64,000 nt of DNA. Origin: Boswellia sacra (taxonomy: Eukaryota; Streptophyta; Magnoliopsida; Sapindales; Burseraceae). The position numbers and the translations under genes were made by a program. Below are positions 51,492-62,546 of this stretch, piece by piece (within the stretch, counting starts at the first letter, position 1; the number at the start of each line of letters is the position of its first letter). Under the pieces are notes generated by a model. That model was given only the letters and a program-made list of their open reading frames with translations. It had not been told where the DNA came from and searched no databases. The DNA is taken from positions 124,001 through 188,000 of the forward strand of contig SNVD02008858.1 of NCBI GenBank assembly GCA_013180625.2. Direction: 5' to 3'.

Positions 51492-54400
51492 ATGGAATCA
51501 ATGTTGGGTTCGGAAGAAGAGATTATGAGGGCTGATGATAAGGGGATTTTATCATCATCATCATCAAACGGCTACAAATTGGTGCCATGGTTGAGTTGGG
51601 AGGAGTGGGATTCAGTTAGAGAATCTCTCTTCTCTTCTTCTTCTTCTTCTTCTTCTTCTTCTTCAAAAGACAAGACCAGAGTTGTCTCTGCTCTTAACAG
51701 AGTAAGTAAACAATCTCTTAATTTTTTTTGCAATGAAATCAAATAATTTACATTCTTACTTGCTCTTGTAGATATCAACATGGAGAAGCAGAGGATGCCT
51801 GCCTGCTGTCATCGATGTGACGGCTTCCATCATCGAAATTCAGCTCAAAGATCCTTATTACAGGTGGTTTCTATAATGCCATATTAACAACTTCAATGTC
51901 TTCTTTAATAATATTACTTTTTAGTGCAAGCAAAAATTATATGAAGTGGGTACTGGAAGTTTAAGCTTGTGGGTCATTGTATTGCTTAAATTTGATGAAT
52001 GTAAGTTTATGTTGTTGTTTGATTGTAGAGTTCAAGGGGAGCAACCGTCTGATGTTGTAGATTCGGAGCAATTGTTGGCCATGTTGTATTGTATGACAAT
52101 CTTGAGGTTAGATTACTTTGTTAAATTCCTTCATTTTCTCAGTAATCTTGTTTTAGTACAAATGTGTGTGCATTATTTTTTTTCTATCTCGAGACAATTA
52201 TCCCCTTCCAGTCCTATGATATAGCTGTCTTGCATAAGTTTTAATCTTTCCCGTAAAAGATGAAAATAGCATTTATGTCATGTAATGATTAACTTATATT
52301 CATCAAGCTAGCAATCAGTTTCATGTTGGACCAATCAGTGTTGGGTAGTTATTAGTCCTAAGAGTTTAAATCTATTAGAAAGGATTCAAAAATAATGTTT
52401 AAACTGTGACCCATCTCCTATGTTTATTCCCTATCTAGAGTCAGACAAACTCATAGGTTGTCCAAATACCATATTCAAGCTTAAAATTTGATATAATAGA
52501 TTTTTATGTATTTATTTATTTTAGCGTGCGCGTTGGGGAGAGGGGGAGCTTTGATTGGGAATTCCCACGATTCAAGGAAAACCTCTTAATCTAATAGCAT
52601 TTTGTGTACATTTAAATGCTTAAGCTTACTAAAAATAGTCCAACCATAGTATTTAAAACTATGGCAGACAGTCTTACATTCATCAACACCCCAAAGGTAG
52701 TTCCCTGTCCTATTGAGTTCAAATTGAGAATGCATTTTCCACTTTTACGTCATGCTTTGACATTTGGATTCAACAACATGTAGAGCAGAACATTAAGCTT
52801 ATACACTTTAGTTATCTCTGAAAGGCTTGTGAACTGTGTTGTTGAGAAGACGCGAAGAAAAACAGAGGCTTCAATTGCGGAGGCTGCAACTGCAGTTGGT
52901 ATTCCTCGTAAGCTGATTGATGTCCGTCATGGTAAGAAGTTTCAGCTTCTTATTTGGTATATGCTGTAATTCTGTTTGCTCATCAGTCATTTCATTCACA
53001 ATATATGTTCTAACCCTTGATGTAACCAATAGTTTGGGCTAAAAAGTTTCACCTCTATTTGTTAACTCATAGATATGTTTTTCTTTCTGCTGGGATTGTA
53101 GAGGGTTCTCATCGTGATCTACCTGCACTTCAGGTAGTTCGGGATTGCTCAGAAAAGGTAATATTTTGGTTTTGAATTTTTCTATATATTCTTTACAGAT
53201 TCTTTCTATCTGTTACCTAATAATTTGCTCAAGAATTTTGAATTTCTGTCTTGTATAGCTGCTGTTTTGAGTGTCATGGATTTTTTTTGCCATGATATCT
53301 TGTATCAAAAACATCTCTTCCTAGGTTTTGCTTTATATTCAACAAAACTACTTGCTAGAAGTTTCAGCATGCAACAGAGAAGAATTCTGGAATTCCTTAT
53401 GTTTATGAAAATTGTTTTTCTTTTATCTGTTCGGGAAACCATTATCGAGGGAATATGTTAGACTTAACAATTTACTTTGTCTTTGTTGATTATACAAATA
53501 CAAAGATATCTTTTATCGTCCAACTGGACAGATATTTATTATTGTTATAATCATCATAATTAATTAATACCAGAAAAATAGATTAAAGGCCTTAGCAGGC
53601 TTATGCAATGCTTTTATGTTCAGGGATGGATATTACTTGGTCATCCAGCAAGTATGCTCTAAGCTAGATAACTGGTTAAACCAGAGACCTTCTCTCTTGT
53701 TTATTTATTCTTTTTATTAAATGCTCTTTATGACAAATTTTATAAGAATATTTGATTGTTTTCATCCAAAAGTTGCGAAAGAACTTTTGATCTTATTAAC
53801 ACAGAGCTAATAGTCCTGCCAAGTAGGTTGAGTAATCAAGGAGTCCTGCAGTTATGCTGTTTGTTGCTTACATGAAAGCAGAAAGTAGTGGTTGTGAATT
53901 TGTAAAATAAACAGTTGCAGTATCACCAGCAAAATTGCCTACAGCAGCTATAGTTTGACATCTATATCTTAGCCTTTGGATTTGTTCAGTTGATCTTGCA
54001 CCTTATCTGTGACAATGGAAATATCTGTTGAAAAACCTACCAAAAATATATAAGATAGTTAAAGTTTATGAAGTGATGATGAATGTTGAAAGACCACTAA
54101 TCCCAATATTTTAAACTTGTTGGTTCTAGCTACAAAGAACATACACATGGGCCTATGTTGACTTATGTTTGTCTCATTGACTGAGATGAGGGTCAACAGT
54201 GTTAAGTTCTTAATGATCCATGTGCCAGGCTTATGGATCAAATACAACAATAACCACAAGAACAGACAGATACAACTTATTTAATTAAAACATAGATAAT
54301 GAAGTCAAAACAAGACCTTTTCAACATCCTAGTTTTGATATGATGTTAGTACTATTGCTAAGGGCTTAACCTCATGGTTAATAACCTGAAAATAGTATTT

Positions 54401-57400
54401 AAGCTTTAAAACTGATAGTAGGTAAAATCATTCTTGTTAAACAGGCTCTACCTGTTCCTGTCATTCACAATAGAATGTCTCCTTTTGGATGTGATGGTTC
54501 TGGGTTTCAGGGGAAAAAAAGGGCTCGTCCTTGTTCGATATTCGGGTAGTGTTTAATTAAACTTTTAGTATTCTAATTTGAGGGAAATTGTGACTCTGAA
54601 TGGACCATTGTTGTGTTGTTTCACATATCAAAATGGAATTTCTTGTCTCAAAGCATGGATACATTGTAAGTTTTTCCTTTAATATTCACCTGAAGCTATT
54701 GCCATGCAAACTTTTTAAGATTGCTGGAAATTTGAATGCTATGTTAACCTTTGACCATGCGACCGAATTGTTTTGCCTATCTTTTTGTCTGGAACAGCTG
54801 AAGTTATAATACATATCTGTTTTATGGGAAATGCTATAATCTGAATATTACTGAAAAATTGTGAAGCAAGTGTTGAAGGTGGTCCGGAATTTTTTTCCTC
54901 TGGTTTACAAATAGCGGATTTATTTATTTATTTGTGGGCATTTTTTGAGGTTTCTGCATCGTGGAGGTGGAATTTATAAAATGAGTTACCCTAAGGGTTG
55001 GTCTTAGTGGCAAGAAGCCCTTAACCCCAAAGACTACAAATTCCCTTAGGGCCACATTGCTTGGGATATATATCCATACCTTTCCTGGCTACCAAACTTG
55101 TAGAGTGTGGATGTAGTTCCTAGTTTAGAACTCAAGGAACAAGGGAAAGGTCAAGAAATTTTGTTAGGATCCCACATCGACTAAGTATGAGCTTAGTTGG
55201 TGGTATATAAGCACTTGGGCACCCTTCTCTTACAAGTCCGTTTTTAAGTGTGAGTTCTATCCAATGTATTTATATTAGATTTCTGGGTATAAAGAAAAAA
55301 TAATAATAGTAATGAAATGACTTTGCTTTATTCAAGTATGTCTCTGTTTTTATGTGTGCTTGGGATGAAGACTTGGTGGCATGATATTATTTTTAACTAG
55401 ATAGAAATTTTGAGTTTAAACATTATTTTGCTGTCTCTAATTTCTTGTTTGTCACCTCTTTCCAAATTGACCTGAATTAAAGGATACTGTAATATTTAAT
55501 GATTCTCAAATTGTTGTATAACTGAATAGAACTCTTTATGGAAATCTGCAAAGGAAAAACATTTGAAGGTTCAAGGAATTAATGTTGGAGGAAATAGTTA
55601 CTGTTCTTGCACATAATTCTGTTTGAGCACACATTTCATTGATTTATGGCTTAAAATTGGATAATCTGTACTTTAGTCCTCTGTATATCTTTACTGATTC
55701 TAATTCAAAGTTTGTAAAGTTGAACATACCAGAGCTGATCTCTGCTAATTTCAGGCATTGCATTGGTTGAAAGCTTATTACTGGGAACCTCAAAAGAAGC
55801 AGATTCCATTACAAAGAGATGGAACTGCTAACATCAGAAGAGATATTAGGTCTAAACTGCAGGAATTGGCTTTTTGCTTGAAAGTTATGCAGAGTTCCCA
55901 AATTGGTTCACTAGTAAAAGGAAAACGTATGTATGACATTCCCCTTATTTTTGAATTTTCAATTTCAAAAGAGAACTTGTATTTAAATTTTCTCTTCTAT
56001 TTTAGTTAAGTTGTGCTCATCATGACTGAACCTCAGTTAATTTTCTCTCCGTTATATATGAAAATTAGTCATTTTCCCATGAATTTTCATGGAGTATTAC
56101 ATTCTTTTTCTGCTATGTTAGCGTATGGCTAACAGGCATGTGAGATAATGCAATCATTTTCTATTTTTTTTATTGCCACATAATTTGTTTTGGATGTGTT
56201 ATGATTGTAACTTTTCCTATAGCACTCGGCTATCCAATTCTTCTATATATCATTTACTGAAAATTCAATTTGCTTTGATTCATACTGTAAACTAAAAGAA
56301 GAAAAGAAAAACCCTTGATAATATAGTAAATGATTCCCTAAAGCATAATTGGGAATCTTCGTTGACAATACTTATCCTGGCTCAAATGAAGAGCAGTTTG
56401 AAGTCCAGTTCATCTATATTGAAAAATCCCCAGATAAAAGTTGACAAGACTATTAAATTAAAATACCATTAACTAGATTTACAGCCTAGGAAAGTTATTC
56501 CCGCACGAATCAAAAGTTTTATTGTGTTGTTGACTGTAGTCTTGGTCCTTTTAAGAAGATGCTTCTTCGCTCATCAAGCGGTTGATGCAGCATTAATCTT
56601 ATTCTTAAAAAAGTTCTCTATGCATCATATGTTGCCTTTTGCATTCTCTTTTTATATATTTGGTAGAAGATAATGAGATTCATACTTTCATCTTCCCTTT
56701 TTTTTTCCTTTTTTTTTCTTTTTTTTTAATTCAGAAGAAGGATATAAGAGCTTTACCCTCCCAAAAGTGTTTGATAGTGGACATTTAATTTGATTTAGCA
56801 TCTGTTAGTTTGTCACTTCCTTATTCACTGCTACTATATGTATATGTTTCTTTTGAATTTATATCCTTTAAAATTTTCAATAGGTGGTAAATATTATGAA
56901 GGGCTTTCTGGTCGTAATAAGTTTATCTCAATTATGGCTGGCAAACTGCATCCATCCAAAACTGGAGGTGAGACCTCTTGCTCTGATTATTTTTAATCTA
57001 TTAGAGATGCTGAACTAGTGATAACTGATAACTAATACTTGTTATTGCTTTTGTTGCTTCTTCTTCTTCTTCTTCTTCTTTCCTAAATGTCCTAAAGATC
57101 AACCTTGATTTCATATCTAATTGTTTGAGGTAGTTATTCATGTGTCTAACATCACCCTAACGTGAGTTTGTTGAAAATATACCTCAAAGAAGAAATTAAT
57201 GTTGATGGTTAGACAATAGAAAATGATACCTTGAAATTTTTTAACCTTTTATAAATTCACCAAGTCCTAAACAAGTAACTGGGGACCAGTATTAGATTTT
57301 AGAATCTTATTAGTTAGGAAACTTATAGGATATAATAATCCATGTAGATGTGCTCCATGGGAATTGAACATATGCTCTCTTGGTTGGAACCAAAGGCCTC

Positions 57401-60114
57401 TTCCACAGAAAGTAATGACATCAATGCTTATCAAGAAAGAAGGGGGTAGAAAGCGAGTTAGATAATTGATAGCTGAACTTAGAGCAGAGCTTTCATTTTG
57501 TTTTAAAAAATTAATTTATATTTGTAGATTTGATTGGAGAAAATTTTCTCTATGTTTTTAGTTAAAATGTAAGCTTAATGCAGAAGGTTCATGGCTCATG
57601 AGAAGGTGGTTATATTTATTGTTCATAGTTATCATATTGAAATCTTGAAGATATAATGTTTAATTTGGATGATTTCATCGCAAATTTTTGCGAAGATTGT
57701 ATTTTCTGATCAGAATTATGCTACTCATTTGAATATCATAGTTCTGAATGAATTGTCTTGTGTAATTAAATATGCCTGTACGGTTCACATGTTTAAAATA
57801 CTCATATGCAGATGCATGAACTTGTATAAGACAATATTTTCTGATGGATTTGCTTTTGCTTTCAGTTTCTAAGAAAAAATTGGGCAAGTGCTTGAAAATT
57901 CTTGTAGAGTTGTACTCTTCCTTCTCATCAGAAATAGTATCTATGTTGCTGGAGTGCTTGCTCAATGCTTTAGATTCCTCAAATTTTGTGTTTGAAGACA
58001 ATTGCCAATTTGTCCAGAATTTGCACTTGTCATTGAATGATTGGAAGCCTGTAATAATAAGATTCTCGAATAAGGAGCCAGAATTGCTCCTGACCCTTCT
58101 TCAGACGGTTCTTGATATGATCATGAGCGAGGAGTCAAATAAATATGAGATTGGTAATCACCAACTATCATTCCTTATGATGTCTCTTTTATATATTTAT
58201 TATCAAGGTATTATTATGATGCTCAGAACATGTTAATGCATTTGAAAGCATGTATTGGAGGCCTTTACACTCGTTTTGATACGCATCTAGAATGTGATCA
58301 TGATCAGAACGCTCTTTAACTGGCATGTTTGACAAACAATATTAGAATGGCACCAATTTGTTCTTGTGCCATGGTTTTAGTATGTTCTTTGTTTACCACG
58401 TGAAGTTTCATTTACCCTTCCATATGTATCATTCAGGCTGCAAGTGCATCATTGCTTTTAGGCTGTAAGGTTAAAATAAGATGTTCTCGAACATCTTTCT
58501 AGTGACAAACAATTTATGCAAAAACTAAAGTATGTGGCTAACTTGAAGTCAAATGTTTTTAGTCTTCAAGTTCTTTTGTTTGTGACTATAATTTTGTACT
58601 GGAGGTGATTGAATATAGTTTCAGTCTTTTTCACTTGTAGCAATAATATCCTTAAGAGAAGATTTGTACATAGAAATTTTAGTGGCAAAGAAATTTACAT
58701 CAGAGTTAGAAAGATTGTTCTTTTTAGTACTGAATTAAGGTGAAGTAGAAGGTGTAACCTTTGTTGGCGAAAGATGCCTCAAGTACAGAACAAAAGTCTA
58801 TATGTTTAAAACATGAATAAAAGACTATTTATACATCTATACAAACTAATGTACCATTGCAAACATATATAGCAGCACTTTTTAAGAATTAGTTTGTGTG
58901 GGTCTTGGATGTGTAATTTACTATTAAAACATTTGCACTTTGTCAATGCTAGCATTTTTGTGATGTATGGCAATCACTTGCTGGTTGTGGACTTGAAAAC
59001 TTGTTTGGTTAATCTTTCTGAATCCTTTAGAATTGTTACGTTTGTTATTCACTTGATCAAGCGAATTTCAGTACACTCAAGCTCTTTTTTTTTTTAAATT
59101 AAAAAAAAAATCTCTTTTCAACCTTGCATTATTGAATACAACACTCAATCCAACCTTGTATAGATGAAAAGCCACTGGGTTGGTTTATCATGAATGTCGG
59201 TCTGATGAACATAGGCTTCTAGCTTTGCGGATTTTAAATGATGTAACTTTTAGTTTTGCTAATCCTTTGTTGTATTCTGTTTAGAGACACAGAATATGAC
59301 ATCATCAGAGTATAGAGTGGGAAGTCATCAAATAGAGAACCTCTCTTATTTGTTTGCTTGGTTAGCTGGACTTCTAATGGGACTAAAGCCTCTTCAGAGT
59401 AGGGATACTTCAGCTGCAAAAAATATATCCAACGCAGTTCTGGTTGAGCTCCTACGGAAATGTCTTCTAGTGGTGACTACAGGCAACAAGATGCTTATGG
59501 ATTCAGCTCTGCAGATTGCACAACTGCTGGGAAACACCTCCCTAGAGCAGAAACTGAGCAAGCTCTCTTCCATATATCTGTCACATTCAGATGAGGGTGA
59601 AGAAAACTCATCCCCGCTAAGTTCCAGGAACCTGCTTATCCAGCATGACGAGTTCATACGTCAAGCAGCTAAGAAGCTTGAGTTAGTTAAATGTCAAAGG
59701 ACAATGAGCAAAGTTGTGAAGACAGCTGATGGTAGTGTGGGTACTTCAAACAGATGGGTTGTTGCAAAATCATGGAACTCTTGTCCAATTGGTATGTTGC
59801 CTCGTGATGTTGGGTCTTCTGGCCGACTTCCCGTCCTTGACTGTGAAAATAGCCAACAGAGGGACCATGAACAATCTGAAAGGAAAGAGACGTGGGAACT
59901 GAACCGGTGTACTGGTAAAAGAGAAGCCAGAAGTAATATTCAGCTATTAGATAACTCAAATGTCAAAAGAATGAAGAATACAGCAGATGCCCATAATGAA
60001 GAAGTTTGTTTGTTTGAAGATGCCAAGGGCCATCTGATGATAGGTGGAGTTTGGAAGAAAGTTGGGAATGAAGAGTTACAGGCCATTGAGTCAGGTATAA
60101 GGATTCTAGTTTAG
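51492..60114 (+). CDS. LAS1: LAS1-like protein (pre-rRNA ITS2 endonuclease)
   Basis: Las1 family HEPN nuclease, which in other eukaryotes cuts ITS2 of pre-rRNA with its partner Grc3 in the nucleolus/nucleus. Nine exons join in phase: 51492-51701, 51772-51863, 52029-52106, 52825-52931, 53102-53157, 55755-55926, 56884-56967, 57866-58153, 59285-60114; 1,917 bp, 638 residues. The N-terminal Las1 domain has VPWLSWEEWDSVRESLF, WRSRGCLPAVIDVTAS and the HEPN catalytic motif RHEGSH (Arg161 to His166, split by intron 4), then DLPAL and ALHWLKAYYWEPQ. The C-terminal part ends with an IGGVWKKV-type block near the stop (ESGIRILV). A Ser-rich run of about a dozen residues after SLF is encoded by a TCT/TTC microsatellite and may vary in length. 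Intron 5 is long (about 2.6 kb). No disabling mutation is seen. Confidence 0.92.
51629..51664 (+). repeat. (TCT)n coding microsatellite in LAS1 exon 1
   Basis: About twelve TCT/TTC triplets encode a poly-Ser run just after the first conserved LAS1 block. A similar (TTC)n run at about 57058-57080 is intronic. Confidence 0.9.
55169..55245 (+). promoter_or_regulatory. snRNA-promoter-like USE plus TATA motif in LAS1 intron 5
   Basis: ATCCCACATCG (55169-55179) fits the plant upstream sequence element RTCCCACATCG exactly. TATATAA follows at 55204-55210, 24 bp after it, the closer Pol III-type spacing. A TTTTT run at 55241-55245 would stop Pol III almost at once, and no U-RNA sequence follows. It is probably part of a dispersed repeat that carries this motif pair. 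Confidence 0.35.
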
Positions 60115-60119
60115 TTTAA

Positions 60120-61470
60120 GTTATCACTCAGCAGCTCTGACCCTTGCTGTGGTTTTCTTTAATTATGGCATTTATCTGTACTTCAATAACAGAATTGCTA
60201 GAGCATCAATTTTGGTTCTTATGTTGGGTTCAAATTCTTTCAAGGGCTTCAATTCCATGAATGGTGCTTAATTGCCTTAGTGTTTTTAAATCCTTCTCAC
60301 TAATCCAAAAGATGAGGAATGGAACAACCATTGCGTGTTTTGTAGCACAATCCAATTCTAAAGAGAAGAAACAGAAAATATGATGATAACACCAATCCAT
60401 GGGAGCAGTTGGGTGAGTGGATACGTACAGCTGTGACGTATACTTTGCTTTTCTCCTGTGGTTTGATCTGATTAAAGAAGATAAGACTTCCATTAAAAGA
60501 AAGTTTATAATGATTCTCTAAATTTTGAAGAAATCATCTATTAATTTTTTCTATCCTAGTGTTAGATAGGGTGTTGAAATGTTAAATAAGTTTGTTAGAT
60601 AACCCAATAGTGCGTTAGATACTTGTCCAACAATATAAGACAAAACATATATTCAGTATTTGATATCGAACATTGGTTAGGGCAATTAAATTTTATAAAT
60701 TTTAAAAAAGAAAATCTCAAAAGTTGATTTTTTTTTTTAAAGTTTGGATGGCGATAAATCACGAGGAATATAGTATAAATATTAGCTTTGTGCTCCTCCA
60801 TGGGCATACATTTTCATAGTACCATCAATAGCAAGGTTATTTATGTCCTTTCTAATCGCTGAGATGTACTTTGGCACCAAGTTTTGGAGGAGTTTTAAAA
60901 TGCCACAGCTTGTCCGTTTGTGCCCAAAAACTCTAGTTGAGTTGCTTCGATTTAGTTTGGATTTTTGCCCCATCGCTAGCTCTCTCCCAGTTTCCTGGAA
61001 ATGGTGAACTAGAGAACTCAGCAATTTCTAAGCATAAACATTGTTGTGCCCCTAAATTTATTTTTAAATTTACCATGAAGGCTTTGGGCAACTCTTATAT
61101 ATGACCACATCCTCTGCTTTTCTGCATCAAAAATCAACTTTTTTCCAAAATTTAGATTTGATAAATAAATAAATAAATATATATATATATATATAATAAA
61201 ATTTTGCTAAAAAAAACTTAAATAAAAGGATGGAAGGTGATTAGCTCGACCTGAAATTAACTTTTAGGTATTTTCTATAAAGTGATAATATGAAACATTT
61301 AAGAATAAATTTTGAGTAGATTACACAAAATATTTAAAAATATCTTTAAATATGTATAAAATTAAGCAATAAACCAAAATTTATAACCTTATCGATACAT
61401 CAATGATCTAATCCAACAGGTTAAAGAAAATACAGCATAAGAGAAGCTCGTACCATTGTCAACGACAATA
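60120..61470. other. Intergenic DNA between LAS1 and MIR398
   Basis: It holds the LAS1 3' flank, AT-rich sequence and an (AAAT)n/(AT)n run at about 61155-61195. I see no further gene. Confidence 0.4.
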
Positions 61471-61474
61471 ATTT

Positions 61475-61616
61475 GGTAGAGAAAAGTCCCACAGGGGCGA
61501 CCTGAGAACACATCAAAACGCAAACACTCAAAGTAGAATAGAAATGGAGCATCCATCTTAGTACCTGAAGGGTGCCCACATGTGTTCTCAGTTGGCCCCT
61601 GCAGAGCTTCTCCACC
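61475..61616 (-). ncRNA. MIR398: MIR398 microRNA precursor
   Basis: On the minus strand a foldback pairs GGTGGAGAAGCTC...CAGGGGCCAACTGAGAAC (5' arm, from 61616 down) with a 3' arm ending TTTTCTCTACC. The 3' arm holds, at 61492-61512, a 21-nt sequence starting TGTGTTCTCAGGTCGCCCC, the mature miR398b/c type. The opposite arm (61580-61601) is complementary but for two mismatched positions, and the outer stem continues about 15 more pairs (GGTGGAGAA against TTCTCTACC). The loop region is about 66 nt. Known miR398 targets are Cu/Zn superoxide dismutases CSD1/CSD2, their chaperone CCS1, COX5b and plantacyanin-like copper proteins. The open frames overlapping it are accidental. It is convergent with LAS1 and divergent from the PPR gene. 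Confidence 0.93.
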
Positions 61617-61672
61617 TATACAAAAATGCAATCAAAACTTGGCAGTTGCCTCACAACTCAATGTCCCATGTT

Positions 61673-61903
61673 GATTATATAGCAAATGCAAGTTGGGCTT
61701 CGAGTACAAAAGACTAATGGGTTGTTTGTACTACAAAAAGCTAGGGCAGGGCAGAGATTTAGATGTAGATGTAGAGTGTGAGTACAAGTTTGTACTTGGG
61801 GATTGAGTTCCATTTGTACTATTGGCTTTGTAATGTGAAGTGATGAGTACCCTCAAACCCCAGCTCTATGTACTACCATTTTTGAATTAATGAACGAAAG
61901 TAC
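61673..61903 (-). promoter_or_regulatory. MIR398 promoter with eight GTAC copper-response cores
   Basis: A TATA box (CTATATAATC on the minus strand, about 61673-61682) lies some 70 bp upstream of the hairpin 5' arm. Beyond it GTAC occurs at 61704, 61728, 61782, 61792, 61816, 61847, 61870 and 61900: eight in 200 bp. GTAC is the core bound by SPL7, which induces MIR398 under copper shortage in Arabidopsis. A chance density would be about one per 256 bp or lower in AT-rich DNA. Confidence 0.75.
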
Positions 61904-61909
61904 ATGTGC

Positions 61910-62540
61910 AAGGTGGAAACTACCAGATTGGTCAAACATTTCAGAGAAATTATACGTTAGTTTAGTTGACATGGGACCTTTGATGCTTATATTTATATCA
62001 TAGGGTTATTCATTTAACAATCAAATTTAAAATTACCGTTAGTATTTTCAATTCATGATTCTTGATCAAATATTTTTGAGAAATGGCAAATTTCTAATTT
62101 GTTTTTTTTTTAAATTCGTTATTTAAATATATTATTAAGTGATGAATATCTCTCATTTAGAAAAATTATTAGATGTTTATCTAAGTGTCTCGTACATGGT
62201 GGATATTTGTCTAGAATTTTATCTAAATGTCAATATCTTTGTCTCCTGGAAGCTTCAATTAATTGGACAATAATAATTAAAATTTTACTGCTTCTAACTT
62301 GATTATTAATTTTAAATTGATAAATATTTCTTGTAATTTTTCTCAAATTTATTTAAATCATCGTTATATTCAAATTTTATAGGCAAATAAATAACAAAAA
62401 AAAAATCTTTAGAACGCTCGACAAGTAGAATACATATATAATAGAATTTCAATGATTCATCAAGTGCATGTCTTGATCATTGATATACAACCATAAATTA
62501 ATATTAATAGATAATCCCCAATAATTGAATTGAACTGAAC
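61910..62540. other. Spacer between MIR398 promoter and PPR gene
   Basis: AT-rich; it presumably holds the PPR gene promoter. Nothing distinct is seen. Confidence 0.4.
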
Positions 62541-62546
62541 CAAATA

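Noticed and set aside
55204..55245. U6-type snRNA gene
   Set aside because: No U6 or other U-RNA sequence follows the TATA box and a TTTTT stop lies immediately downstream.
57669..58001. Separate frames overlapping LAS1 exon 8 on both strands
   Set aside because: The plus-strand exon 57866-58153 with correct splice phases explains the region; the minus frame is a shadow.
61389..61631. Minus-strand 80-residue frame
   Set aside because: It overlaps the MIR398 hairpin; the nucleotide-level stem explains the sequence better than coding.
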